From assembly GCF_046630445.1 (NCBI RefSeq), contig NC_092341.1, positions 5,582,001 through 5,646,000 of the forward strand: 64,000 bases of DNA, in the 5' to 3' direction. The translations under genes were made by a program, and so were the position numbers. The notes under the pieces are model-generated. The model saw nothing but the letters and a program-made list of their open reading frames with translations. It did no database searches and was not told where the DNA came from. This DNA is from Rutidosis leptorrhynchoides (taxonomy: Eukaryota; Streptophyta; Magnoliopsida; Asterales; Asteraceae). Below, piece after piece: positions 1-12,700 of this stretch; the first letter of the stretch is position 1, and each line of letters begins with the position of its first letter.

Positions 1-1403
1 CAATTTGATTCACTCAAAACGGATTTAAAATGAAGAAGTTATGGGTAAAACAAGATTGGATAATTTTTCTCATTTTAGCTACGTGAAAATTGGTAACAAA
101 TCTATTCCAACCATAACTTAATCAACTTGTATTGTATATTATGTAATCTTGAGATACCATAGACACGTATACAATGTTTCGACCTATCATGTCGACACAT
201 CTATATATATTTCGGAACAACCATAGACACTCTATATGTGAATGTTGGAGTTAGCTATACAGGGTTGAGGTTGATTCCAAAATATATATAGTTTGAGTTG
301 TGATCAATACTGAGATACGTATACACTGGATCGTGGATTGATTCAAGATAATATTTATCGATTTATTTCTGTACATCTAACTATGGACAACTAGTTGTAG
401 GTTACTAACGAGGACAGCTGACTTAATAAACTTAAAACATCAAAATATATTAAAAGTGTTGTAAATATATTTTAAACATACTTTGATATATATGTATATA
501 TTGTTATAGGTTCGTGAATCAACCAGTGGCCAAGTCTTACTTTCGGACGAAGTAAAAATCTGTGAAAGTGAGTTATAGTCCCACTTTTAAAATCTAATAT
601 TTTTGGGATGAGAATACATGCAGGTTTTATAAATGATTTACAAAATAGACACAAGTAAGTGAAACTACATTCTATGGTTGAATTATCGAAATCGAATATG
701 CCCCTTTTTATTAAGTCTGGTAATCTAAGAATTAGGGAACAGACACCCTAATTGACGCGAATCCTAAAGATAGATCTATTGGGCCTAACAAACCCCATCC
801 AAAGTACCGGATGCTTTAGTACTTCGAAATTTATATCATATCCGAAGGGTGTCCCGGAATGATGGGGATATTCTTATATATATGCATCTTGTTAATGTCG
901 GTTACCAGGTGTTCACCATATGAATGATTTTTATCTCTATGTATGGGATGTGTATTAAAATATGAAATCTTGTGGTCTATTGTTACGATTTGATATATAT
1001 AGGTTAAACCTATAACTCACCAACATTTTTGTTGACGTTTAAAGCATGTTTATTCTCAGGTGAATACTAAGAGCTTCCGCTGTTGCATACTAAAATAAGG
1101 ACAAGATTTGGAGTCCATATTTGTATGATATTGTGTAAAAACTGCATTCAAGAAACTGATTTCGATGTAACATATTTGTATTGTAAACCATTATGTAATG
1201 GTCGTGTGTAAACAGGATATTTTAGATTATCATTATTTGATAATCTACGTAAAGCTTTTTAAACCTTTATTTATGAAATAAAGGTTATGGTTTGTTTTAA
1301 AAATGAATGCAGTCTTTGAAAAACGTCTCATATAGAGGTCAAAACCTCGCAACGAAATCAATTAATATGGAACGTTTTTAATCAACAAGAACGGGACATT
1401 TCA
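1..1403 (+). mobile_element. Ty3/gypsy LTR fossil, left part outside the window
   Basis: The sequence is AT-rich, has no coding frame and ends in the tail gaacgggacatttca at 1389-1403. Its body (for example the stretch around 1010-1070 about a caaca...gttgac...gcatgtttattctcagg motif) matches in order the reverse complement of the solo LTR at 49262-51615, so the two are related gypsy LTR families. The left end lies outside the window, so element length and target duplication cannot be seen. No primer site or gag follows, so this is an LTR remnant rather than a complete element. Confidence 0.6.
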
Positions 1404-1761
1404 TTATATACATAAAATTGAGTTTATTGAATTAAGAAACTCGAAACGATATATATAACGATTATCGTTATAACAACGCCTTAAAGCTATTACTTGGAGT
1501 TGTTCATGGCATATTTCAAAAGACGTTGCATTCAAATCGTTGAGTTCAATAAAGATTATTATTAAGCAAATGACAGATTAGGTCATTTATAGTTTGGATA
1601 TTATGAAATGGTATGCATGTCTGTCAACTTTCGATGAAATGAAAGGTTGTCTTTTAAAAACGAATGCAATGTTTGTAAAATGTATCATATAGAGGTCAAA
1701 TACCTCGCGATGTAATCAACTATTGTGAATCGTTTATAATCGATATGAACGGGGCATTTCA
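1404..1761 (+). mobile_element. Second, diverged gypsy LTR tail
   Basis: The last 108 bases (1654-1761) repeat, with many substitutions, the last 108 bases of the preceding LTR (about 1296-1403): the shared anchors are aatgcaatgtttg/aatgcagtctttg, catatagaggtcaaa and a terminal gaacggg(g/a)catttca. It is therefore a second LTR tail of the same broad family placed directly behind the first. There is no internal region. It could be one LTR inserted near the end of another, or a tandem LTR product that has decayed. Confidence 0.5.
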
Positions 1762-1818
1762 GAATATTTTTCAGAGTCTCCATTTTCTCCAGCGGATTAC
1801 TTTAGAAGACGATAACGA

Positions 1819-2862
1819 ATGAGCCGCCTCTATTTCTTCGTATATGTAATGGTATATTATCTTACTCCCAAGAACCACTACTTAAAGTATTTTCATTTTT
1901 TCCATCAACGACATGATTCTAGCATAAGATCTAGTTTTAATAATTTTTTAAAATGCATGCCTGATATACGTCAATTGGCGTATGGTTGTGCACCCGACCT
2001 TTTTGATGAATATTTACACATTAGACATTAAATGTCATATGATTTTTTGAATATTTTATGTAAATGTACTATTCATCTATTATCACACGAGTATTTGCAA
2101 AAACCAAATTACTATGACATCCAGCGTTTATATCATGCGCATGCTGAATTGCATGGTTTTTCGGGGATGCTCGGTAGCATCGGTTATATGCATTGTGCAT
2201 GGAAAAATTGCCAATAGAATGGAAATGCCAATACACATTGGGTGACCATGGAAACCCAATCATAATGCTTGAAGCTGTTGCATCATATGACATGTGGATT
2301 CGAGACGCTTACTTTGGTCTGGTTGGTTCAAACAACGACATACATGTATTTAATTAATCGTATTTGTCCAATGAATTACTAGAAGATACAGCTCCAACTG
2401 CACCACTGAATGTTCACGATATCACCTACAATAAAGGTTATTATCTCGCAAATGGGATTTAGCCGGAATGGGCGACACTTGTTAAGTCATTTGAATGTCC
2501 AGTTGAGCCAAAGAATATGAAGTTTTAAAGATTTTAAGAAGCTGCAAAAAAAGACGTAGAACGTGTGTTTGGTGTTCTTCAAGGTCGTTGGGTCATCCTT
2601 AAAAATCTCGCACGGGCATATATTGTAACAAGGTACGTAGAATTATGTACACATGTTTGTATTACGCGATATGATTGCCGAAGATAACGGACACAGTCTA
2701 TGTGGTTTGAAATTGAAAGTGGTTGTATGGCCAAAGAGGGTTGAAACACGTGAACGTATGGCAAAAGAGTTGAGCGATCGGGTCGTTCATCATTCACTAC
2801 GAAACGATCTAATTGAACACATTTGGACGCTACTGAATAACATTCGTGCCCGAAATGCATAA
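1819..2862 (+). pseudogene. PIF/Harbinger transposase, decayed
   Basis: Translated pieces in order read like the plant Harbinger/ALP1-type DDE transposase: QLAYGCAPDLFDEYLHI, then SHEYLQKPNYYDIQRLYHAH, GMLGSIGYMHCAWKNCQ, then HWVTMETQS-like and IMLEAVASYDMWIRDAYFGL, GSNNDI, later PEWATLVKSFECPVEPKNM, KDVERVFGVLQGRWVILKN and DLIEHIW. The family protein is about 350-450 residues; here in-frame stops occur near 2029, 2215, 2359, 2459 and 2527, and the reading frame shifts at least once before 2653. The first catalytic Asp of the DDE triad, normally in GSIDCMHW, is Gly (GSIGYMHC). No clear terminal inverted repeats or TTA duplication were found around it, so it is a coding remnant rather than a complete element. 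Family assignment is strong; activity is excluded. Confidence 0.88.
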
Positions 2863-3033
2863 TTTAGTACCTTTTGTTTTAAATTATTATTTTATCGTCT
2901 TAATTTACGTTTGTTTTAAAAAAACATAAAAAAAACTTGTATATTTGTCTTATAATAAAAGTTGTGTGTGATAAAGTATAATTATATATAAGTTTTATTA
3001 TTTTGTGTTAGTTAAAAAAATAAAATAAAAGAA

Positions 3034-3356
3034 GTTGTGATGTGGTCTAGCGGTTGGTGGTCTGCCTACTTCAGGGGAGATCAGGAGTTCGACCCCCGTT
3101 GACTAACAACTAAAAACACAATTTCATCCCTGCCGCGAAGTATCCACCCATGGCACCTTTACCATATCGTGTGTGTGTGTGTGGGGGGGGGGGGGGGGTT
3201 ACTTGGCTGTGCCCTTGGATCGGTTTTAATGTGTCCTCCCGGGCAGCAATAGGGGCGAGGTTATTATCGCTGCACCGGCATAGTCGAAACGGGAGATGAT
3301 CGCAACAGGTGGTTTAATCCCCCTCGAGTGATCCCAATGGCTGTCTAAAAAAATAA
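3034..3356 (+). mobile_element. tRNA-derived SINE
   Basis: The head has RNA polymerase III promoter boxes at tRNA spacing: an A box at 3043-3057 (tggtctagcggttgg) and a B box at 3086-3096 (agttcgacccc). A tRNA-unrelated body follows, containing a GT/G run at about 3169-3199 (including an uninterrupted G run of about 18), and the element closes in an A-rich tail at 3347-3360. The word taaaaaaataaaa occurs both just before the head (about 3013-3025) and in the tail, so it may be the target duplication, but the A-rich context makes that uncertain. The boxes could be transcribed; it encodes no protein. Confidence 0.8.
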
Positions 3357-3384
3357 AAATTAATTAATGACATGTAACTTAAGA

Positions 3385-3634
3385 GCAATGGCGAATGTAG
3401 CCTATGGGCTACGGGGTCCCATGACCCCATTATCATTTTGTTAAATATTCGTAAAATCGTATAAGACACCACTAAATTTAACAACGGACCCCACTATTAG
3501 GAGGATTTATGATTTTGTTAAAGGTAAACAACTACTAATTTATGATTTTTTAAAGGTAACCAACTACTAATTATAAATGGTACTTTGTAAAAAAAATTAG
3601 AACACCATTGAGTTTTCATCCTGAATTCGTCACT
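3385..3634. mobile_element. hAT-like non-autonomous element (MITE)
   Basis: A 250-bp non-coding segment lies between exact 8-bp direct repeats acttaaga (3377-3384 and 3635-3642), the target duplication length of hAT elements. Its ends are imperfect inverted repeats: left aatggcgaatgtag (3387-3400) against right reverse complement agtgacgaattcag, 10 of 14 matching. The same kind of terminus (about ggcgga with cc/ag around it) recurs in the elements at 56025-56626 and 57428-57835, which suggests one loose family. No transposase is present. Confidence 0.65.
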
Positions 3635-3642
3635 ACTTAAGA

Positions 3643-4934
3643 GGTCACGATAGAGAGAATTTAGTTACGAGTTGGTCGTAGCATTTTTGTGGTAATATGA
3701 TAGTGATGGGAACTATAAGAATTGTTAATTTTAGAACAATTTTGTAAATATCCACATTTCTGGCCATACGCCGTCCACTTTTTATCGGAAATTTGCAAAT
3801 AGTCCATTATTTGATACCCTGACTTTTTTAGGTTCTTGCATTCTACGGCAGAGCAATATATCCACCGGCCTCACAAACAGTTATGACTACACTCTCAAAT
3901 TCTCAATTCCTTAATACCTATAGTCAAAATAACTTTTTGGTTGGGTTTTATCACCTTTCCCACTTAATATACGGAGTATTAATTTTTTTTTTTTTTTTTT
4001 TTTTTAAAGGCAGGAGTATTACATTTTGAATTCATCTAAAACTAAGTGTTCATTATTATATACAGGTAACAATTAATCGAAAATGTTTCAGTGATTATAT
4101 GATATCTTATTGAGAAATAGTGTAAGAGGTTCAAGTTAGAAACTTGAGGTGGCAAAGAAAGGATTGAAAATGGCTAGAGTAACCCGAACAATAGAATATG
4201 AGGTTGGATTACTTACTCTTTCAAATAACTCGAAAAAAAACCAATTTTATAATAAATATTACTCCCTATATAATCTATAGTTTCTATTAAAATTCTATAA
4301 CGATGATGTCATTATTAGGCTAATTCCTTTTGTTAAGAAAAAAACAAAAAAAAAAGAAAGAAAAATATCTAAGCCCTTAAAGTGATGTCATTAATCTAAT
4401 TAATGAATAATTAAATTAAATCTACTTATTTATTTAATTCATGTTTTTCGGAAAAAAATTCACTCTCATTAATTATTAATTATTATAAAAAATTCAAATA
4501 TGAGTTCTCTTTACGAGATTAATTACGTTATATATGTATGCGAAATACACGTCTCAATAAAAGGTTCTAATGTAGATTTTTATGACAAGTAAAATAGTAA
4601 TTATGATAAAAATTGGAAGATGATGGTGACAGAATAAATGTAGTTCATTTATTTCTATCAAGTTAAGTACATCAATGTGTTTGTAAAAACAACGAGAAGT
4701 TTCTTAGTCGGAATCCATCAGGTTATTAAACTAAATTACTTTAGCTTTTAAATTCATTTAATATCTAAAATATATTATTAAACTGTTTCATTTAAACAAA
4801 CTCGTGGATCTACGGGTCATTTCACTAGTTATTATTATTATACAAGTTATAGGGGATTAGGGTCGCATAATGGACAAAGGCATTTAAAGTGTTCTTTTTT
4901 ATTGTTAGAATTTATTTATTTATTTATTAATTTT
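3643..4934. other. AT-rich non-coding DNA
   Basis: No supported gene. It holds a T run at about 3988-4006, short A runs near 4325-4365 and repeated taattaatta words. I see no promoter-exon arrangement or terminal repeats that would define an element. Confidence 0.6.
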
Positions 4935-5316
4935 TTAAAGGCAGCACATATATTATTAAAGAAATCAAATGTACATACAGAAGGTAGCATGCCTACAACA
5001 AAACAGCAGCACCCTTTGAACTCAAAACTAAACACGAACATCCTTAATCACGAAATTTGGCGAGACAAATTAGGGTGCTAAGGTAGTAACCTAATACGAC
5101 TAACCAAACTAAGCAAGTGTGAACTTTTGAGGATTATGCAACCAAGAATGCCAATCGATGGTCATTGATTTGCATCTCTTCGCGACCCAGTCATAGCTCT
5201 TAACTTGTACTTCACTCAAGGCAACCGGCACGTTCCAACACTTACCTTTAAAGACTTTTTGGTTACGATTTTTCCAAATAAGGTAGGCACATGTCCAATT
5301 AACCGCTTGTCAAATC
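4935..5316 (-). mobile_element. LINE-1-type retrotransposon 3' remnant (first half)
   Basis: The reverse complement reads QAVNWTCAYLIWKNRNQKVF, then KGKCWNVPVALSEVQVKSYDW and VAKRCKSMTIDWHSWLHNPQ, the pattern of the zinc-binding tail (zf-RVT) at the carboxyl end of plant L1-type LINE reverse transcriptases. The 3' untranslated tail lies toward 4935 and abuts an AT-rich stretch that may be the old poly-A tail. At 5316 the remnant is cut by the large copia element; the same frame continues at 27402 on the other side. Only this carboxyl end is present; the endonuclease and reverse transcriptase core are missing. Confidence 0.72.
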
Positions 5317-5811
5317 TGTTGGTGCATAATCCCAAGTTCTATTTTGTAATGAGTTCTATTCGTATTGTATTGTCTATTTCAGTCATGTGAGGATTACGTC
5401 TTTAATACAATGTGTTTGGATTGTTTAATATGATGACGTGAAATGGTTCGAGCAGTTTGGTTGGCTGCTCAGACCATCTACCGATGGTAGAGACCATCGG
5501 TCGAGGGACTATCACCATCGGCCGAAGGTCCCAGACCACCGGCCGATGGTCACTGTGATTATATATAAATACGGGTTTTGGATTTCATTCTTAGGTTACA
5601 CACCCCACACCCTCTAGCCGTTGTTTATTGTTGTGATCCTTGTCCCAGACCAAACCCCAACCGAATACAATCATCTAGGCGTCGTTTGTATCAACATATT
5701 GTTGGTTAGATCGATCCCGAAAGTGTAACTCGTATTCGATTCACCCTAGTTATTGTTTTCCGCCTTTAATCTAGGTTCTACGTTTGATCTAAGATCCAAT
5801 TAGCACTTACA
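5317..5811 (+). repeat. 5' LTR of the large copia
   Basis: It begins tgttggtgcataat and ends tagcacttaca, and is matched at 26907-27401 with about 8 differences. Between 5463 and 5555 it carries several copies of a near-palindrome built on accatcggccgatggt, followed by a TATA-like box. The target duplication aaatc precedes it. Confidence 0.95.
5541..5570 (+). promoter_or_regulatory. Predicted LTR promoter module (palindrome + TATA)
   Basis: The word ggccgatggtcactg (5541-5555) is followed after 6 bases by tatataaat (5562-5570), a TATA-like box in the expected U3 position of the LTR. The identical 15-base word with the same 6-base gap stands before tataaaagg inside the element at 22422-22451, which supports it as a functional promoter module. 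No transcript start was seen directly. Confidence 0.55.
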
Positions 5812-5814
5812 AAG

Positions 5815-5826
5815 TGGTATCAGAGC
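5815..5826 (+). other. Primer binding site of the large copia (tRNA-iMet)
   Basis: tggtatcagagc starts three bases after the 5' LTR and is complementary to the 3' end of plant initiator-methionine tRNA, the usual primer for copia and many gypsy elements. Confidence 0.9.
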
Positions 5827-6082
5827 ATAACGTTGCTGAACCAAACGTTTTTGAATCGAATTCATTGTTTTTATTTTAGGGTTTTTGGTCTAAACGGGGT
5901 TTTTAATCGAAATTTGAGATTTTTACGTTTAAATCTTGTGTTTTTGGGTCTATTATTGTTCAAGGGTGTTTTTCTGAAGTTTCTATCGGTTCAGTTTAAG
6001 TCTAGAACGTCAAAATCGATCAAACTTGAAGTTTTTGTCGAAAACCCTAGCTTTTTTCTGCCCAGAATTCGTAAGAACAACC

Positions 6083-6360
6083 CTCGGCCGACTGTCTTAG
6101 ACCATCGACCGTTCGTCCCGACCCTCGACCGTAAGTCATACACAATCGACCGATCGTCTAGCAGTGAACCGGAGGACAGTCTTTCATAACTTAGATCCGT
6201 TTGTCTTAACCATCGGCCGTACGTCTCTTCCATCGACCGAAGGACCAAATTTATAGATTCTGTTACAACGTCAGCACCTCCGACCGATAGTCACAGACCT
6301 CCGACCGATCGTCACCGACCACCGACCTATTGTCTTGTCCATCGGCCGATCCTCTTTGGA
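6083..6360 (+). repeat. Leader array of gaccatcggccgatggtc-like motifs
   Basis: Between the primer site and gag, variants of a motif alternating cgaccg/cggccg with gtc/gac flanks occur about ten times (for example around 6085, 6120, 6145, 6215, 6232, 6279, 6302, 6322, 6342). The same motif fills part of the LTR (5463-5555) and the block at 22215-22990. It is non-coding as far as I can tell; an open frame running through it is likely incidental. Confidence 0.65.
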
Positions 6361-6404
6361 GACAGAATCTTTTAATTGCACTTAAGTAATCTTAATCAGT
6401 CAAA

Positions 6405-9400
6405 ATGTTTGACACTAATGAACAAATGACAAATGAATACAGCGCGTTAGTAATTGCACCTGGACTACAAAAACTGTTACTTAATGAAAGTGAATCTGGA
6501 TCAGCGAATAAAGTATCTAGACTTGACAACCTTAAGAATTTCTTGGACTGGAAAGTTAGGTTTGTTATTTACTTAAACGGTGTCGACTCTAGACTTTAGG
6601 AATGTATTGAGAATCCGTATGTATGGCCATGCGGAACAGATGGAGAACCCAAAGAAACTTCACAGTTTAGTCCCACAGAGCGTGAAGAGTACAATCTTGA
6701 GTGTAGATGTTATGCTCAGCTAACCCAAGCGTTGTCTAAGGAGATTTTTCAGCAATTTAAGAACCGAAATAAAACATCGTATACTATCTGGTTGGCTCTT
6801 CAATCAGCAACAGAGGGTACAGCTACTTATCGTGCGACTAAGGGTAAGGTTTTGAAGGATGAATGGAGGGTGTTTGCAGCTCTTCCATCAGAATCTCTAG
6901 GACAGACTTTGGAAAGATATCGATTATTGGTTGCAGAGATGGCAGATTATGGGATTGAGGTGCCTGATGAAAAGACAGTAAGGGTGTTGAAAGATGGTCT
7001 TCTAGAAAAGTGGGATCATGAGATTGAAAAGATTCAGAACAGGTACAGCTCATCAGGTCGTCCGTTGACACTAACAGCTTTTACGTCGAAGTTAATGGAG
7101 AAGGACATTCAAGATGAAGCAAAGAGAAAGAGACTTGGTTCTGTAGCAGCTGCTGCATCATCTTTAGCTTCGTCTTCTAGTACTCATGCTCCACTACAGA
7201 CAGTATACATATCAGCCAATGCTTCACAAATGTCTGCACCATCGTCTCAGTCCGGCTACTTTAATGCTAAATTACAAGCTCAAAATTCTACAATTAAGAT
7301 GATTGAGGATTCTCCGATTCAACAGACTCAGACTCAGACTCAAACTCCTGTGTTTCAAACTGAGAATATCAAGAAGAGATCTCGCGAATCTATTCAGGAA
7401 GATATGGCATTGGCAGCTATTGTTGTTAACTCATACAACGATATGATTGGTGGACAAGTGCTTAATAGTCATCTTGAAAATGAAGACTATGATCAGATTG
7501 ATGAGGACGAGCTTGAGAGAATGGATATACTCTACTGTATGGGTAGCATTGTGTGACGTGCTAGAAAGTACTTGAAGAGAACATGACAAAGATCGTTGAG
7601 TTTGAATCGAGATTCGAAATTTGATTTTGATATGTCAAAGGTTAGGTGCTACAATTGTGATGAATATGGTCATTTTAAGAAGACTTGCACGAGACCACCC
7701 AAACCTGGTTTTCATGATCCTTTTCACCAGACAACCATCTCAGTTACACCATAACATGTAATTATAGAGAAAGAATCTTCGGGTTCTGTTCAATCCAAGG
7801 CTTTGACTACAACGTATGCGGATGAAGTATGTGACTGGTCCATCTCGGTAGATACGCAAAAGGCTAATGTTGTGTTTGTAGGTAAAAGCGAAGCAGAAAT
7901 TGAAGAGGAAAGAATTGTTCGGAAAAATGCAGGTTGTACGAGTAAGGATAATCCGAATTGCACATGCTATGTGTGATGCTAGGTTGAAGAGAGCAGAAGA
8001 GCTGATGAAATTTTGTTTCAGGAAGAGGATTAAGGATAGGTTGTATGATAAGTTTCACAAAGCTCAGGACTTATCAGATCTTGAGTTTACTACTGACTCG
8101 TCTGATGAAGAAGAAGGGATGAGTTGTCATGTTGGTACTTGGTTCAGAAAGGAGCTGGAACATTTGCTCAACTATGATCTTAAGAGTGATGATGAGAAGA
8201 TTGTTACTGTTCAGAGTCCAGTTTGTGGAGATCAAGTTGAGAGTAAAGGAGGTTATGAGGCTGATTACTCGGATAGTACGAGCTCAGAGTCAGAGTCAGA
8301 ATCAGATGCAGATTCTCAGGATAGAAGAAATGACTATGCGTTCATGGTCAACACGCCCGGAAATGATAAGGTATGTATTGACTCAGTTTCTAATTGTTCT
8401 AAATGCATTGATTATGAACAGTAAATTGAGAGGCTTGAATGTGTTATCACAAAGCTTAATGAGATATCTGTTACATGTGAGACTTGTCCTAAGCTTAGAA
8501 TTGACCTTAAGAATTTAAGTTTGGAGAATCAGACTAATAAAAAGAACTATGATGATGCGCTTTTCTACCTTAATAAACATAAAGACTATGTTGATGTGAT
8601 TAAGTCTTTAGAAAATTAGGTGGGTCACTTAAAATCAACGGTTATAGATGATGAAAAAGTGATTACTATGTATTTGGGACAGATAGAGACTCTTAAGGCA
8701 GAAAGGGATTCATTTAAGTTGAAATACGAGTCTGAAAAAGCTAGGATCGACAATTGGCAGAGGATGTCTTATGTGAAACAGACTTTGAATCCTCCTAAAC
8801 AGCAGGGTTTAGGTTACAACCAGGTTGCCCCGCCACTTTTAGGTGAGTATATTAACAAACCAGTTGAGAAAAGTAAGGGTCCTGTTGTAGAACTAGAATA
8901 TGGTAAGCCTAAAGAAACACCTGTTGAGAGTTCTGTTAAGATAGTTGAGTCGAAGAAGACTTTAGATGTTGTCTATGAAACAGAGTCAGATACTGATATC
9001 GACACTGAGAAAGACAGCAAACCTTTTAAGCTTGTCACTAAACCAGTTACCATTCTAAAAAATCCTGTTAATGCTGGTAAGATGACTGAGAGTCAAAAGG
9101 CTCAGTCTAAGAAAACTGTAACTCCCAAACAGAATAAGAAGAAGAACACCCAGGGAGTGTCATCTAAGTTTGTCAGTAAGGGAAGGATAGATGAATCGGG
9201 TCCTAAGGTAGAACAATCACCAACAAGTGCAAGTTCCAAATCTGGTAGTGTGTCCAAGTATGTTCCGCCTGGTCCTCGACAGACTGTTAAGCAACAAGTC
9301 TCGTCATCCCCTACGACTAGACAACATACTGAACCACCTAGGAGACAGTTTTCACCAATTAGATGCAAATTGTTTAATTCTCATGATTTTGATAATGTTA

Positions 9401-9615
9401 ACTGCTTCAATTGTGGGAGGTTAGGACACAGGGCTATGAATTGTAGACCCATTCGACAGACACCAAGAAGGAAGGTTGATCTTAGTCCAAATCGTTCTTT
9501 TAATAGGAGATCACCTTCACCAGTGTTTAATTCTTTTTCTGTGCAAACAAATGATAAAAAGGTTTTTCAAACTAATGATTATTATAGAAAACCATTACCG
9601 AATAACACAGTTTGA
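6405..9615 (+). pseudogene. gag region of the large copia, broken
   Basis: The region gives long runs of residues typical of a copia-type Gag: an early segment with LDNLKNFLDWKVRFVIYLNG, then a segment with FQQFKNRNKTSYTIWLALQS and LGQTLERYRLLVAEMADYGI, acidic and Ser-rich linkers, and two CCHC zinc knuckles, CYNCDEYGHFKKTC (7647-7688) and CFNCGRLGHRAMNC (9403-9444). Gag forms the particle and packages RNA. It precedes pol in the same element. The region is broken in several places (about four). Two widely spaced knuckles and a length over 1,000 codons make this Gag region unusually long for a copia element. Confidence 0.82.
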
Positions 9616-9768
9616 AAACCTAAATCAGAAGTTAAGAGTGTTCAAAACCCTGAAGGTCCTTCTGGATCTAAAGGACAATGGGTGGAGTTTCCAGTTGTTG
9701 GTGTTGATGGGAAACCCACTGCCATTAGGGCATGGGTGGCCCTTTCTAACTAATCCTCTTACTTTAAT

Positions 9769-12700
9769 GTGCAGGTCGCCTACAATCCACGCTGCAGTAC
9801 TTGGATTGTTGGTAGTGGGGCGTCCAGGCACATGACAGGGAACTTGTCTTTGCTGTCTAATGTGAAAACAGTGGATGGAGGACCAGTTTCTTTTGCAGGT
9901 AGTGAAGGAGGATTTATTACTGCTCAGGGTGTTATTACTAATGAGAACATCAGCTTTGATAAAGTTAATTATGTAGAGCAGATGTCGAACAATCTGCTTT
10001 CCTTTTCACAAGTTGCTGACAAAAAGTATACCATAGCTTTTGATGATAAGTTTTGTTATATTTTGAGAAAAGAGTTTGTAATTCCGGAAGACATGATTCT
10101 GATGATGGCTCCAAGGTGCAAGGATCTCTATATCCTTGATATGCGTAAGGCTCATGTTAAAGCAGCTACAGGCCATCAGGCATTTGTTTCTAAGGCTACT
10201 GAACAGGAGTCCATTATCTGGCATAAGCGTATGGGTCATCTGAGTCTAAGGAAGATGAATAATCTAGTCCACAATGAATTAGTTGAAGGTGTGAATGTTA
10301 AGAGTTTTCATATTCCTGAAGGTTGTCTTCCGTGTAAGCAAGGGAAACATACTAAGAAGTCACATACTGCCAAGAAGCATCATTCAGTTAATATTCCTTT
10401 GGAATTGCTGCACATGGACCTCTTTATTCCAGTTAACTGTAAAACTCTCACCGGAGAGTCTTACTGCTTGGTGGTTACAGATGAATATTCTCGTTTCTCG
10501 TGGGTTATGATGTTGAAACACAAGTCAGATACTTTCGATCATATTAAAGTTTTGATTCTGAAGCTCGAAAGTTTGTATAAGTTGAAGGTTAGAAAGATTC
10601 GTACTGATAATGGTACGGAATTTAAGAACAATCATATGCTGATGTTCTGTAATGAGAAGGGGATACAACAACAGTTCAGTCCTGCTTATACACCTCAATC
10701 AAACGGTATTGCTGAAATAAAGAACAGGACTCTAATTGAAACCGCAAGAACAATGCTAGCAGATTCATGTCTTCCAATTGTTTTCTGGGGTGAAGCCGTG
10801 AGTATTGCATGCTACGTGATGAACAGAGTTCTAGTGGTGAAGAGACATGGTAAAACATTTTATGAACTGTTACACAAGAGAAAGCCAAACATTAAACATT
10901 TTGAACCCTTTGGTGCACCTTGTACTATTCTGGTACGAGACGCTGGAGGAAAATTTAATTCAAAGGTGATCTCTGGTATCTTCTTGGGATATGGGAATCC
11001 GAACAAACGGGTGTATAATACTGAGTCCAAGTGTGTGGAAGAACGTTATGAGGTTGATATTCAACACAATACTCCACCTCGTGTCAGTAAAGGATTCGCA
11101 TGGCAGTTTGAATATGATAAGTTATTTGATTCCTTCAATCTTCCGCCAGATGCTACAGATGAAGAAGTTCTGACTTAGATATTGTTTGATTCTCAAAACA
11201 CTTCTGAAAATGTTATCACTACTCCAGTGCAGGTTCAGAATCCGGTTTCTAGCTTGCAACCAAGTCCGCAGAGTGTTAGAGGTGATTTTGATTCAAATGA
11301 GGACGGGGTAGTATATACAGATGAAGATAGTGAGCTTGAAGATGACGAGGAAGTTAGTCGAACGCAACTGACTGAGGAACATCTTAATCCTCTATATAAT
11401 CAACCACCAACTGTAACAGTGACTGAACCGCCAACTGAAGCAAGAGGCGTACGTAGATCCAATCGTGTGATTCTGCCACCTAAACGACTTGATGATTATT
11501 ATGTGGATTCAAGAGGCATTCCTCACATTAGTATTCCTCTAGGGAAGTCTAATGAAGCCTCTACATCTGAAGTTCCGACTACATCAAAGGTTCCCGTGAC
11601 TAGTGTAAGTTCAACAGTAGCGGAAGATGTTCAGACAGAGAGTGCGAATGTGGTAACAGCTTTTTATTCAACGTTGAATAAGATAGGAAGAATATTTGTG
11701 CATGCTCACTCATGTTATGTGTGTCAAATTGAACCTAAAGATGCTTATGAGGCATTGAAGTTTGACGAGTGGGTTAGTGTAATGCAAGAGGAGCTGTTAC
11801 AATTCAAACATTTAAAGGTTTGGAAGCTAGTCAATCCACCGCATGGTTGTGTACCATATGGTCTTCGATGGGTTTTGAAAAATAAGAAGGATGAACAGGG
11901 TATTGTTATCAGAAACAAAGCTAGACTGGTGGTAAAGGGATATCAACAGATCCCTGAAATTGACTATGATGAGGTTTTTGCTCCGGTTGCAAGACTGGAA
12001 GCAATCGGGATTTTCTTGGCTTTTGCATCCTTCATGGGTTTTAAAGTTTTTCAGATGGATGTTAAAAGTGTATTTTTGTACGACGAGATCAATGAAAGAG
12101 TGTTTGTTGAACAACCACCTGGTTTCAAAGACCCGCATTACCCAGAAAAGGTTTATCGACTTGAAAAGGCACTTTATGGTCTTCACCAAACTCCTAGAGC
12201 ATGGTATGCTACATTGTCAAACTACATGATTGAAAACGGTTTCAGGAGAGGTGTCATTGATCAGACACTTTTCATCAAGAAGAAGGGACAACATCTTATG
12301 TTAGTGCAAGTTTATGTTGATGATATTATCTTCGGGTCAACAGATCAGGGAATGGTTGATGATTTTGAGAAAGTCATGCAACAGAAGTTCAAGATGAGTT
12401 CGATGGGAACGATAAAGTTTTTCCTAGGTCTACAAGTAGCTCAGACGGATAAAGGTATCTTTTTGCATCAAACCAAGTATGTTGCTGATATTCTGAAGAG
12501 GTTTCAAATGGAAGCAGAAAGACCCACTAAGACTCCGTTGTCTGTCAATCATGGGATATCTCCTGATTGTGAGGGTGCTTCGGTGGACCAAATATTATAC
12601 AGGGCAATCATCGGTTCTCTAATGTATCTTACCGCTTCTCGACCAGATATCATGTTTGCGGTTTGTCTGTGTGCTCGTTATCAGGCAAATCCTAATGTTC

